From a virus, in IMG/VR virus record IMGVR_UViG_3300025127_000062, positions 1 through 50,803 of that record: a stretch of 50,803 nt of DNA; one strand, written 5' to 3'. The notes beneath the pieces are model-generated. The model had not been told where the DNA came from and searched no databases. It saw only the letters and a program-made list of their open reading frames with translations. Both the position numbers and the translations under genes were made by a program. Of the stretch, positions 39,858-49,209 are shown one piece after another. Position 1 is the first letter of the stretch, and each line of letters starts with the position of its first letter.

Positions 39858-40012
39858 TACTTTTTACGTTTGTTGTGAAAATCAAAAAGAACTTTTACTT
39901 TTTCTGATAATGATTCAAGGTTATAGTGCATCCTAGCTAACACAATTATTAGTGTAATAACTGCAATTAGGACTGGGGTAAGGGCTGATATAACTTGTAA
40001 AAATTCATTCAT
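39857..40012 (-). CDS. Small membrane protein, lysis candidate (51 aa)
   Basis: The frame has one hydrophobic segment, VISALTPVLIAVITLIIVLA (residues 7-26), a short linker and a charged C-terminal helix (ESLSEKVKVLFDFHNKRKK). This is the layout of a class III holin, a spanin-like or an antiholin protein. The start overlaps the stop of the 131-residue gene (ATGA) and the stop overlaps the next start (TAATG). The lysis role is inferred from membrane topology and the neighbouring holin-like genes. Confidence 0.6.
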   Translation of the reverse strand: MNEFLQVISALTPVLIAVITLIIVLARMHYNLESLSEKVKVLFDFHNKRKK

Positions 40013-40404
40013 TTAATGGTTGATGACCCAAAATAAAATCCAACAATAGCTAAAACTGTTTGGCGAACTTCTGGCAGTATAAGATATCCGTTAAGAGTCT
40101 GGTATTTGACTCCTCCAAATAATCCAAAGAAACCCTTTGTCTCTTGTCCCACCGTAACACCCTCTGGGCTGTGAGCCAGTATAAATGGGGCTATAACGAC
40201 CGCAAACAGGACAGTGCATACTATGACCCTTCTGACCCACTCACCACCCCTTGTAGCGGCTTTCTGGTGGCTTTCATCAGCGACTGCTTGCTTCTTAAGC
40301 ATAGCGTCTACTGTACCTTGCTGATTAGCAACAAGCTGCCCAATCAACTTAAACACAAATCCAGAGGCTCCACCCCCAAGCATTGCTATAAGTTCTGTAG
40401 TCAT
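40009..40404 (-). CDS. Putative holin-type membrane protein (131 aa)
   Basis: The N-terminus is GGGASGFVFKLIGQLVANQ with a helix after it. The transmembrane segment VRRVIVCTVLFAVVIAPFILAHS lies at about residues 58-80. A second hydrophobic part, VRQTVLAIVGFYFGSSTIK, is at the C-terminus. This design (GG-rich start, central span, C-terminal helix with FG) is common in marine phages and is annotated as holin or unknown membrane protein. It overlaps both neighbours by 4 nt. Confidence 0.6.
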   Translation of the reverse strand: MTTELIAMLGGGASGFVFKLIGQLVANQQGTVDAMLKKQAVADESHQKAATRGGEWVRRVIVCTVLFAVVIAPFILAHSPEGVTVGQETKGFFGLFGGVKYQTLNGYLILPEVRQTVLAIVGFYFGSSTIK

Positions 40405-40556
40405 CTAAGCTCTTTAACTAATTTATAAATTGATAGCCCTAAGAAAACAAAAGTCATTACACCCACAATAAAACTAATTGCTCCGTTAATTCCTTGTAGA
40501 CTTAAACAGGCAAAAAACCCTGTTGACCCCACAGTTCCTCTGAGCATAGTGTCCAT
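40401..40556 (-). CDS. Small two-span membrane protein, holin candidate (51 aa)
   Basis: The frame begins MDTMLRGTVGSTGFFACLSL and continues through QGINGAISFIVGVMTFVFLGLS to YKLVKELR. It has two hydrophobic stretches and a basic end, the layout of a class II holin. It starts 2 nt after the fibre-like gene and overlaps the 131-residue gene (ATGA). The lysozyme-like enzyme is encoded separately at 27660. Confidence 0.6.
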   Translation of the reverse strand: MDTMLRGTVGSTGFFACLSLQGINGAISFIVGVMTFVFLGLSIYKLVKELR

Positions 40557-40558
40557 TA

Positions 40559-41143
40559 TTAATGCAGGTTAACCCAGCCTCCGTTTGCATAACCTTGAAA
40601 CTTACCAGCAGAGCTGTTATAAATAATCATTCCATTTTGAGGACTACTTGGTTGAGAAGTGCCAACTAAGCTAAGAACAGATGGACCTTGGATCTTTCCG
40701 CCCTGCATGTTAAAATTGCCTGAACCTGACATAGTAAAATTTGAGTCATCTTCAATTTCTATAGGACCATTTACCATAAGATCGCCGCTAGTTATACTAG
40801 CATCACCGTTACATGAAAATCCAGCAAGAACCGTTTCATCTTCACATTCAAAAGACCCTTCACACGTAACGGAATCTTGAAACGATGCTTCGCCATTTAC
40901 AGTTATGTTTGAAACCTCCATGTCATCCTGAAAGTTAGTAGTGCTTTCAAAATTTACATCTTCGTTAAATTCAACTGCGTCGTTACAAGTAACCTGTGAG
41001 TCAAATGTAATATCATCTCCAAAAGTTACAGAAATATTTTCAAGATCAGCTGCGCTTAGTGCACCAATTCTCTGGCGAATGTTAGAATTGTTTGTGCCTT
41101 GTAGCATATTATCTACTGCGGAGGATACGGTAATGTTTGCCAT
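40559..41143 (-). CDS. Tail fibre/structural beta-repeat protein (194 aa)
   Basis: The protein is rich in Asn, Asp, Thr and Val with short repeats of the type FxxDVxFESTTNFQDDMEV and TVNGEASFQDSVTCEGSF. This predicts a beta-solenoid or intertwined fibre shaft. The end, PSSPQNGMIIYNSSAGKFQGYANGGWVNLH, is the widespread tip motif of phage fibres and collars that reads GxIxYNxxxxxFxGYxxGxW. The N-terminus (TVSSAVDNMLQGTNNSNIRQRIG) is also typical. It is probably a tail fibre or a tail-associated spike. Confidence 0.7.
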   Translation of the reverse strand: MANITVSSAVDNMLQGTNNSNIRQRIGALSAADLENISVTFGDDITFDSQVTCNDAVEFNEDVNFESTTNFQDDMEVSNITVNGEASFQDSVTCEGSFECEDETVLAGFSCNGDASITSGDLMVNGPIEIEDDSNFTMSGSGNFNMQGGKIQGPSVLSLVGTSQPSSPQNGMIIYNSSAGKFQGYANGGWVNLH

Positions 41144-41145
41144 AA

Positions 41146-41274
41146 TTATTCGGGTCTAATGTATTTTGATCCAGTGGGTGTTAAAAAGAAACCTGATCCA
41201 GAACTTCTTATGTAAAAAAAGTTACCAACAGGTCTGCGTCGTCTGCCAAAGTCTAATTTTAAAAAAAGGTGCAT
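41146..41274 (-). CDS. Small 42-residue protein between structural genes
   Basis: The frame begins MHLFLKLDFGRRRRPVGNFF and continues YIRSSGSGFFLTPTGSKYIRPE. It has aromatic and Arg residues and predicted beta turns. It lies 1 nt after the 91-residue gene stop (copy 2), and its stop is 2 nt before the fibre gene ATG, so the spacing fits an operon gene. A start fragment is seen at base 24. Function unknown. Confidence 0.55.
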   Translation of the reverse strand: MHLFLKLDFGRRRRPVGNFFYIRSSGSGFFLTPTGSKYIRPE

Positions 41275-41377
41275 ATTAAACGTGATGTAAAACTACTAGC
41301 CCTGAAGTAATGGTTATATTTGTAAAAACACCGTAAAGAACAGTCCCAGCCGCAAGACCAGAAGTTTGTAATTTAGC
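41251..41377. repeat. Second copy of the exact 127-bp repeat of bases 1-127
   Basis: It is identical to 1-127. The distance between copies, 41,250 bp, would be the unit genome length if the contig is circularly closed. Past 41377 the sequence follows a diverging version of the first 9.5 kb. Confidence 0.9.
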
Positions 41378-41551
41378 AACATTTTCAACATTCAACGCGT
41401 CAAGTGCTGTAATAGTAGTGTCTTTTAGTATTTGAATAGCTCCAAAACGTCCTTGTGCAGTCCCACCATTTACGGTAGTATCCAGCACTGTTGAACTTTT
41501 TGATTCAAAAGAAACTGCGTTATAAGAAGGATTAGGTAATCTAGTGCTCAT
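41276..41551 (-). CDS. 91-residue small putative virion protein, copy 2
   Basis: It is the same gene as 26-301, with six base differences over 301 bp and three residue changes. The upstream flank diverges right at the start codon: 30 nt beyond 41551 there is no clear alignment to the sequence past 301. This marks an abrupt change of similarity at the gene border. The function is unknown. Confidence 0.8.
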   Translation of the reverse strand: MSTRLPNPSYNAVSFESKSSTVLDTTVNGGTAQGRFGAIQILKDTTITALDALNVENVAKLQTSGLAAGTVLYGVFTNITITSGLVVLHHV

Positions 41552-41588
41552 ACGGTTATGGTATATTAATGTAAAAAATTATGTCAAG

Positions 41589-44500
41589 CTAGTCTGCTTC
41601 TGCAGCCCTTGCTGTTTCTTCGCCTACGAAATTAAAAATAGTCTCATGAGCCACGTGAGCTGCTTGTTTGATAACAGGACCCACTAGGGGTAAAAACTGC
41701 CCTGTATACGGCTCTACAGCGTCTCCAAAGTCCAAAGAGGCTATGTCCGTAGCTGTGCCCACTGCAGGTCCAAAAGCGGCATCTGTGCCAAATTGTGCAG
41801 CATTAAAGAAGGGTTCGTAGTAGGACAACAGCCCTGACTGACGAACTATACGCATCCACTCCTGTTCAGTCATGTCTAGAGGGTTCATAGGCTCTTTGAA
41901 TCTAGACAGGTCTTTCAAAACAGTAGCTAAATACGAAGCTGCTAAAGCCATTCCAAGGTATGTATACAAATGAGCATTTCTAAACGCAGCTCCTTTTTTG
42001 TCGCCATTATAACCGTATAAGAATCTGCGATAAACTACACGACCCATAGCAATCATAAAACTAGAATACTGTAGTGCAAGACGAGCCGTCTCACCACCCA
42101 TCGTCCCTGCTTGAAGACCAAGACGAGACATTGCTTGTGCCCCTACGTCTGGCTCAATAACACCTTCGCGCATATACTGGTTCATAAATGCACTTAGCTT
42201 TTTCTGTAAAGATGCGTTTTTAACAGTAGAGGGTCCAATGCGTTCAATGCCGTCAGGGGTCTTTTCTATAGATTTTGCAAGCTGAGTTATCTCTCTATTA
42301 GTAAAACCAAACTCGTTCAGTCGCTCCCTAGTCACAGGGTTCATATTCTTGCCCTTGCTTAATTCAGTAGCCAAACCACTAGTAAGCATATCAATAAACA
42401 ACTGTTGATGAGCCGCTGTCAGACGATTAAGAAAGTTAATCTCAAACATAAAATCATTTGCAGTGTTAATCTTACCACCCACACCTGAGTCGTCAGTTAC
42501 AACACGTTGAGCCATGCTTCTAGTTACTAAGTCAAAAGCAGCACCTTGAGCACGAAACCACTGAGCCATCTCCTTTTTATTGCCACCAAACTGAGTAGAG
42601 ATAGCATCTTGATACCTACTAAAATAAGCTGCCATGCCTTCAGAGCCAACTCCTAAGAACTGAAGAGTTGACCAAACTAAAGGAATGTCTGACAAAGATG
42701 AAAATCCAGCACCGCCTAACATAGCAATATTCTGCACCTGACGGACATTCTTAAAGATGCTGTTTAAGTTAGCATCAATAGGAGTGTCTAAAAGCCCTGT
42801 AACTTGATCTATAGTGCCCTTGGCTGTAAGCCTCGAAGCAACAGTAGCACGAGGATCAATAAGCCCTGTAAGGATGCCATTAGCATCGTGCCCCACATGT
42901 CTTACTAGAGCAATGCTTTCAGCACGTTGAGCAATCTGTTCAAACATAAAACGCCCCATGTTTTTGCGATTGCCAAATTCAATTAACGCGTCTATTCGAT
43001 ACTCAGGCTTAAACACTACCTTAGCTGCTTTGCGATAACCCCCGAGCATAGACGGATTTGTTTGATCTGGGTCTTTAACAAAGTCGCCTTCGACTATTTC
43101 ATTATAGAGTCCACGAAGAAAGGTGTTCTTATTAAACTTCTTATGACGACCAGCATCTTTTAACTTGGAAGTTTTAGCGTCAGGGCGTTCAGCCATCAAA
43201 CCGCCGTGTGCTTTAGCAGTTGCTCGCATGTCAATCATTTCAAGCATCCTTGCTTGAAAAGCATCAAACCCCATAGACTTCACATAAGCTCGGTCGTATG
43301 TCATACTGTATCCTAAGAATCCCTCACGATCTCGTATTGACAGACCTAAACGATTCATTTGTCCTAGCTGTGACTTGTTTGTCTTGCGGATAACGTCTAT
43401 AAGCCCTTCCCAAACTTTTACGCCTTGCCACTGTTTAGGTAACTCACCCGTAGATAATGCTGTCATAATATCTCGGTGCATAAGTATAGAAGCTTGTTTT
43501 AGCTCCCTGCCATACAAAGCAGCCAAATCTTTATTGCCAATCGTGTTGTTTACATACGAAGACATATAATGACTGGGGTCTTCTCCAAAGAAGATATTTA
43601 AAAGATCGTTCTCTACTAAATAGTCTAGTAATGGATTTTGGTCTAACTGCTTTTGAACTGTTTTATAACTTTGCAAAGAAGGACCTATAGTCACTGTTTT
43701 GCGTCGGCTACCATCCATGAAAGTCTTTAGCTGGTCTACTCTAGCCTGTCCTGACTTTTGACTGTTTATTGTGTTGGTTAAGGCTTCTACAGTAATAGCA
43801 TCGTGAATCTTACGTAAGATTTGAGCGTGCGATTCTTCTTCAAGAAATCTAGTTATGCGACTTATCTGTTTAGCACTACCACCTGTTTCGTCTAGTAGGA
43901 TATAACCAATTCGTTGAGCTGCTTCTAACGGCAAGCCTCTATCAGCCAACCCTGCTAATTTATCACGAACACTAGCAAAGTCTTTAGAACTTAAAACTAT
44001 CTTTGAAATATCTCTGCCCCGTTTACGAGAAGCTTGGAGTGTAACAACTATATCTTGAGCAAGCTCTTGAGTCATCCACGTATGACCTTTTTCTTGCATA
44101 CCCTCTACATACGTGTTTATAGCAGGAGGCATCTCTTTTGCACGGAGAGTCGAAAGCTGTAAAAGCGAAGATATTGCTGTTTCGTCTCCGCCTAATAAAT
44201 CAGCAACTGCTCTATCAAAGAAACCAATAGGATCACTCATTCTATAATCCTGATCTTTGGCGTTTGTCTCTAGTAAACTAAAAGCTCTTTGATCGTTAAC
44301 TTCTAAAGCATTTAATTGAGCATCGTCTGCATCCATAAACCTTTCTAAAGAGCTAGTAAAGTTAGCATTATCGATTGCGTCTTTAAGTTTAGCTTGTGTA
44401 GTCGAGCTGTTTCTTATCTCAGTAAGAACCCTAGAAACCTCAGAAGCTAGTTTACCTCCATCCTGTGTTTTCTTAATTACAGCATTAATTCTGGTATTAT

Positions 44501-46496
44501 TATACTTACCTACTGTTTCATACAGATTTTTAGCTAAAAAATTCATCATATCTGCCATTTTATTATAAAGGTCAGGATCAGTATTTTTTAACGTATTCCA
44601 AAACTCTGGTTGAGTAACTGCATACTCTACAACAAAAGCAGGGATTTCGGAACTAAGAACTTCTCTTATAGAATAACCCCGTGAACGACCCTCTCTTATA
44701 AGACCTTTTGCAGTTCTTAAAGCTTTGATTCTAGAACCGCTTGCATTTGCAGCAGCTTGGTATAGTTTTAGATAAGCATCAGTATCGATTTCTTCTAAAT
44801 GATGCACCATTTCGTGCATGAGAAGACGAAACACAGCAACAAACGCTCGTTCATCGCGTGTGTTAGCCACACCCGCTTCGTCAAACATAGTTCTAAGTTG
44901 TGCTTCAGAAAGAGCAACTAGCTTACCTTTGGCATCACGCTTTCTTAAATTAAAGTCTTCTCTTATAATCCGTGAAAAAACAAAGAAAGGCTCGTTCATG
45001 TAAGTTATAAGCTCCTTTTTGTTTCCTAAAATGTAGGCATACATTTGCTCTCTCTTTTTTGGATCAAGGCTTGTTTCAGAAACTTGCTTTACTGTAATAA
45101 CGCCTTCTTTACCAAAAAAGATTTGATCAACAACTTTTTGTGCATCTTGTAGAATTAAACCAAAATTTTCTCCCACCATCTGATTTATCTCTGCAACCTT
45201 CATATCAAACACTTCTTGATTAAGTTGTTTCTGTATTGGAAGAATATCAGGATCAAGAAAGTCTTGTTGAGCCTCTAACGCATCATTAACAAGTTCATAC
45301 AACTTATCTCCATAAACCTTTGCAGCGTCAGGTATGAAGCCAACACCTGGAACAATAGACTTAATCTTAGGATGAACTTGAGTGAAATCTGTTATCACAT
45401 AACCATTTTCTTTTAGAAGAGCTGCGTCTCTAGGCGTAATCCTTTCAGCGTTCAATCCATTAAGAACTAGCTCAGTCAATCTAGCTGCTTGTCTACGTTG
45501 AACACCAAGTAGTCTAGAAACGCTTGATTTCTTAGCTCTGTCAGCTAACTTACGAGCTGCTTTGACCGACAATGCTCTTGCTTCTAAATGCTTCTGGTGC
45601 ATAAATAAGATGCCCTTAGCTTTCTCAAACTGTTCACGAGTTATAGGAGTAGTGCTACGCCCTTCAGCCCAATCACGAAGTTCTGGATTTTCTTCAAACA
45701 GCCGCTTAATAACAAAGTTTTCACTGTCTAAAGCAGTGCTTAGAGCAGTGCGCTGATCATCAGCCTCAAAAGCTCTATTAAACAAATCCATCTGATTAAC
45801 AATGTGATTGCTTCTACCTGCATTTTTAAAGGCTGAATACCCGTGAATACCACCAAAAAGCCCTGCAGCCCCAACATTAAAACCTACAGACATCTTTAGA
45901 TGATCAAGAGTATACTCCTGAACACCCAGATCGTTCATCATAAGCGCGTAAGGAACTTCATACGCTGCATTAACAGCCAAAACATTTTTAAAAGTAGATG
46001 CAGCTTGATGGTAAGAAGCTGCTACTCTATTTCCTGCTAGTTGATGTAACTTAGAAAGCTTTGCTCCCTTACTAGGAAGAGTAATCGGAGCAAGAGCCAA
46101 AGGGTCTGTCAACATACCTCCTGCAAACCCTGACCCTAGATTTCTAATAGTTCTGTCCTGCCCAGACATATACTCATTATTTAACGCACCTATAGCTGCC
46201 TGATGGATGCGATGCTCTAACTGAGGCATAGTTTCAGTAGAGTTAAATTCTAAACCAAGTCGAGGAGCATGTGAATTATTATAGTCCTCTTCTGTAACTG
46301 GATCTCCAACACCTTTTAGAGAGTTCTTAATAATCCAGTTAGACAAGGTCATTGTCATGTTATTATGAAACCCATTGCTAAAGGCAGCTTGCATTCCTTT
46401 CCAAGCCCCATAGTCGGTCATACTATGTAGGTTGTTTGCTTGCTCAAAGCTTTTAATCTCTGAGTAACGAGCATTATTCGCTGGAGCTAATATCAT
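41589..46496 (-). CDS. Giant internal virion protein, strain-B allele (1635 aa)
   Basis: It is homologous to the 1662-residue protein over its length: shared AAGxxxxxFKNVLAxxAAxEVPYAxMxNDLGVxxYT near the start, shared SMRKAAKxxxKxExR-type segments, and shared AAYLGxALAxxYxxTxLKDLSxFKEP near the end. It keeps the HExxH as HEMVH at residues 561-565, with a conserved Glu in the downstream SSEIPAFVVEY block. Its many substitutions mean it is a distinct allele, not a recent duplicate. It overlaps the next upstream gene by 4 nt (ATGA) where copy 1 has a 1-nt gap. Confidence 0.75.
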   Translation of the reverse strand: MILAPANNARYSEIKSFEQANNLHSMTDYGAWKGMQAAFSNGFHNNMTMTLSNWIIKNSLKGVGDPVTEEDYNNSHAPRLGLEFNSTETMPQLEHRIHQAAIGALNNEYMSGQDRTIRNLGSGFAGGMLTDPLALAPITLPSKGAKLSKLHQLAGNRVAASYHQAASTFKNVLAVNAAYEVPYALMMNDLGVQEYTLDHLKMSVGFNVGAAGLFGGIHGYSAFKNAGRSNHIVNQMDLFNRAFEADDQRTALSTALDSENFVIKRLFEENPELRDWAEGRSTTPITREQFEKAKGILFMHQKHLEARALSVKAARKLADRAKKSSVSRLLGVQRRQAARLTELVLNGLNAERITPRDAALLKENGYVITDFTQVHPKIKSIVPGVGFIPDAAKVYGDKLYELVNDALEAQQDFLDPDILPIQKQLNQEVFDMKVAEINQMVGENFGLILQDAQKVVDQIFFGKEGVITVKQVSETSLDPKKREQMYAYILGNKKELITYMNEPFFVFSRIIREDFNLRKRDAKGKLVALSEAQLRTMFDEAGVANTRDERAFVAVFRLLMHEMVHHLEEIDTDAYLKLYQAAANASGSRIKALRTAKGLIREGRSRGYSIREVLSSEIPAFVVEYAVTQPEFWNTLKNTDPDLYNKMADMMNFLAKNLYETVGKYNNTRINAVIKKTQDGGKLASEVSRVLTEIRNSSTTQAKLKDAIDNANFTSSLERFMDADDAQLNALEVNDQRAFSLLETNAKDQDYRMSDPIGFFDRAVADLLGGDETAISSLLQLSTLRAKEMPPAINTYVEGMQEKGHTWMTQELAQDIVVTLQASRKRGRDISKIVLSSKDFASVRDKLAGLADRGLPLEAAQRIGYILLDETGGSAKQISRITRFLEEESHAQILRKIHDAITVEALTNTINSQKSGQARVDQLKTFMDGSRRKTVTIGPSLQSYKTVQKQLDQNPLLDYLVENDLLNIFFGEDPSHYMSSYVNNTIGNKDLAALYGRELKQASILMHRDIMTALSTGELPKQWQGVKVWEGLIDVIRKTNKSQLGQMNRLGLSIRDREGFLGYSMTYDRAYVKSMGFDAFQARMLEMIDMRATAKAHGGLMAERPDAKTSKLKDAGRHKKFNKNTFLRGLYNEIVEGDFVKDPDQTNPSMLGGYRKAAKVVFKPEYRIDALIEFGNRKNMGRFMFEQIAQRAESIALVRHVGHDANGILTGLIDPRATVASRLTAKGTIDQVTGLLDTPIDANLNSIFKNVRQVQNIAMLGGAGFSSLSDIPLVWSTLQFLGVGSEGMAAYFSRYQDAISTQFGGNKKEMAQWFRAQGAAFDLVTRSMAQRVVTDDSGVGGKINTANDFMFEINFLNRLTAAHQQLFIDMLTSGLATELSKGKNMNPVTRERLNEFGFTNREITQLAKSIEKTPDGIERIGPSTVKNASLQKKLSAFMNQYMREGVIEPDVGAQAMSRLGLQAGTMGGETARLALQYSSFMIAMGRVVYRRFLYGYNGDKKGAAFRNAHLYTYLGMALAASYLATVLKDLSRFKEPMNPLDMTEQEWMRIVRQSGLLSYYEPFFNAAQFGTDAAFGPAVGTATDIASLDFGDAVEPYTGQFLPLVGPVIKQAAHVAHETIFNFVGEETARAAEAD

Positions 46497-49207
46497 AATT
46501 CGTCTTCGTCTTCAAACATAGGTTGGAAAGTTCGACGAGCTTTCAAACCTTCCCGTTCTGCAAGAATATCAAGAAAAGTAGCTATCATTATACCTTCATC
46601 ACGAATACCAAAAGCAGCGGCTTCTTCAAAACCAAGCGTAGTCGCAACTGGAGAAGTAGTTCTACGCACATACTCATCTAACAGTCCTTGAACTTCTTTT
46701 AAGTTTACTTGAATATTCTTACCTTTATTATCTGTAAGACGCGCAGCATCCCGAAGTCCTAACATAGCTTCAAGAGCAACAACCTGTTCAATGCCTTTTC
46801 CGTCTGCAGTTCTTTGCCACGTAGGATGACCAATCCTAGCAGTAGGTCTATCTTGATTGCCTTCTTTACGAGTATTATTTAAAACGCCCCTAGCCAGTGC
46901 ACCCATAAAAGCTCTCTTTTCATTAAAAAGCTGCTGTTCTGTTTTTTCAGGTGGTTCTACATTTGCTACTGGGTAAGAAGAAAATCCTGCTCCTAAGTAA
47001 ATTTCACCCTCTAAGTCCCCATAGTTAGCAATTATCCCTTTTAAATCTGAAGCCCTGTCTATATCAAAGTTGTAAGCACTAAGAACAGCTACAGCCGTTG
47101 CATAGGCATCTACGGCTTCTTGTCCACTCAAAGAGTTATTAAAGCTTTTTTTAATAAAACGCAGTGCACGTTCAAAATAGCCGTAGTCATCTAAAGTAGG
47201 GTCTACATACTTTTCAGCAACAACAGGAGGAACCGAAACATTGGCTGAACTGTTAGTAGTTCCAGTATAACCAAACAAAGGATTTAAATATGTTTTTTCC
47301 TGTAGCTTAACATGCTCTAAAACTGAGTCATAGTCTTTCTCATCGGAATCTACAATTAGACCTAAAGTAAATAGATTTAAAGCAGCAGAAAAATTTGGAT
47401 CTGCACTTAATTTAACACCTTCAGCAGCGACTGTTAACGAAGTTGCACGTTCATCTGTCATCCGTTTAAGTATTTCCCTATCTTCTGAAGTAGCTTGCTC
47501 AGAAAGCTGAAGTGCTAAAGCACCATACTCTAGTGCATTAAAGTTAACAGCTTCACCTGCCTGTGCTCTGTTTATAAGACTTGTGTTTGCCCAGAGCAGT
47601 TGATAATACGCTTGTTCTCGGACACTAGCGCGACCTTGATTAATCTGTGAAGCAGCATACACATTAGTGCTAAATGTAGTGTTCTGATTAACTTCATTAT
47701 TCATTCTCTCGACTAACGCATCTTTTTCAAAAACCTCTGGAAGAGGGTCTTTCAAAGGGATGTGCACTACAGAAGGAATAGAAAGCCCAAATATTGTTGG
47801 ACGCTGTTTTCTAAGTTTAGCATATCTTTGTTCAAGCTGTGCTCTTGCTAGCTCACTACCTCCTTGAGCTTTGTCATAAAGCATCTTATCTGCAAAAGAA
47901 AGCCTACGAATAAAGCTAGCATTACCATCTCTGATTTCATTTGTAATGTCGGTCTTTGTAGTAGAAAGCCAGTCCCGTAACTTACTAAGCGCAGAAGAGT
48001 CTAAGTCAAAGTTGCTAGCGTCTCCTGCTACTTCATTAAAAGCATCCATGACGCTAACATCCTCTGGCAAGAGAAGAAGCTGTTCGACCATTAAGTCAGC
48101 CTCAGTCGGCTCATTTATTAAAACTCTAACATCTCCATTCTCTAAAGTTTCAGTCTTTGGTGCAAACAAAGTAGTAAGACCTGCCATAGCTTTAAGCCTT
48201 TTAAGCTTAGCGTTGTCCTTAGGAAGCACTTTCTCTGCCTCAGTCAACAACTCTTGAGCAAGAACTTGCTTTTCAAGAGCCTCTGTAGGATTTTTTGAAG
48301 ACGTAGAAATAAAAGCTTCGGTATCTACAACCAACGTAGATATCTGCTCTTCAAACTCATCTATTAGACCCGAAATATTGCCAGCAGCTTCAATGGCTTT
48401 TTTATACTCGTCGTCAATTTTGCCCATATCGCTAACATCAAACTTCATATAAGTATTATTCTGTATGAAGTCTCTAGCGAGTTCTCTTTTTTGTTTTAGA
48501 AGTTCGGGATCTTTTGTATTTTCAAGGTCTTCAACAATGAAACCTAGCATTATACCGCGATTCCCCTTAACATACGTATCTGCACCTGTTTGAGTTAGCC
48601 CTTCAGAAATACCTCTAATCCCGTTCTCTTCGTCAATAATGTGAGGATTGTATAAAATACTTTGGAACCCCTCAATAGGAGCACCTTGCGGGTTCATATT
48701 TATAGTTCTTACAGCTTGGAGCTGATACTCATCAGATTTTTTATTAGCATCTGAAATAAGAATTGCCTGATCTTGTTTAGACTCAAGCCCTGCATAAAAC
48801 GAAGCATTAGCCTTTTTAAAAGCACTATCATAAAAAGCTATTGCCTCCTCATCGTCTAAAACGCCTCCTGCGTTTTCACTTTGAAAGGATGGCAAAGGTC
48901 TACTAGAAATTGCTTCTAGCTCTTTACGAGCATTTTTTATAGCCTCAGTATCACTACCAGCTAAAGCATCATTATAAACTTGACGTTTTTCTGCAAGCTC
49001 TACTGATCGGTTTGCATCAGCGTCTCTAGCTAAGTTCTTCTGAGCTTTTTTATGCTTATCTTTAAGAGATGTGGCAAAAGTAGCAGCTGTTCGACTAACG
49101 CTGCTCAACGCATCGCTTACACCCTCCAATCCGCTTGTAAAACGAGAGTTTGTGTCAAAGGCAGAGAACTCAGCCTTTCTTTGTTTTGGTGTGAGTGGAA
49201 TTGCCAT
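46493..49207 (-). CDS. Internal virion protein, strain-B allele (904 aa)
   Basis: It is homologous to the 932-residue protein. The N-terminal KAEFSAFDTNSRFTSGL block is conserved. The rest is more divergent, with charged helices and long loops. It is slightly shorter than the first copy. The order and tight spacing are the same. Confidence 0.7.
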   Translation of the reverse strand: MAIPLTPKQRKAEFSAFDTNSRFTSGLEGVSDALSSVSRTAATFATSLKDKHKKAQKNLARDADANRSVELAEKRQVYNDALAGSDTEAIKNARKELEAISSRPLPSFQSENAGGVLDDEEAIAFYDSAFKKANASFYAGLESKQDQAILISDANKKSDEYQLQAVRTINMNPQGAPIEGFQSILYNPHIIDEENGIRGISEGLTQTGADTYVKGNRGIMLGFIVEDLENTKDPELLKQKRELARDFIQNNTYMKFDVSDMGKIDDEYKKAIEAAGNISGLIDEFEEQISTLVVDTEAFISTSSKNPTEALEKQVLAQELLTEAEKVLPKDNAKLKRLKAMAGLTTLFAPKTETLENGDVRVLINEPTEADLMVEQLLLLPEDVSVMDAFNEVAGDASNFDLDSSALSKLRDWLSTTKTDITNEIRDGNASFIRRLSFADKMLYDKAQGGSELARAQLEQRYAKLRKQRPTIFGLSIPSVVHIPLKDPLPEVFEKDALVERMNNEVNQNTTFSTNVYAASQINQGRASVREQAYYQLLWANTSLINRAQAGEAVNFNALEYGALALQLSEQATSEDREILKRMTDERATSLTVAAEGVKLSADPNFSAALNLFTLGLIVDSDEKDYDSVLEHVKLQEKTYLNPLFGYTGTTNSSANVSVPPVVAEKYVDPTLDDYGYFERALRFIKKSFNNSLSGQEAVDAYATAVAVLSAYNFDIDRASDLKGIIANYGDLEGEIYLGAGFSSYPVANVEPPEKTEQQLFNEKRAFMGALARGVLNNTRKEGNQDRPTARIGHPTWQRTADGKGIEQVVALEAMLGLRDAARLTDNKGKNIQVNLKEVQGLLDEYVRRTTSPVATTLGFEEAAAFGIRDEGIMIATFLDILAEREGLKARRTFQPMFEDEDEL

Positions 49208-49209
49208 GA

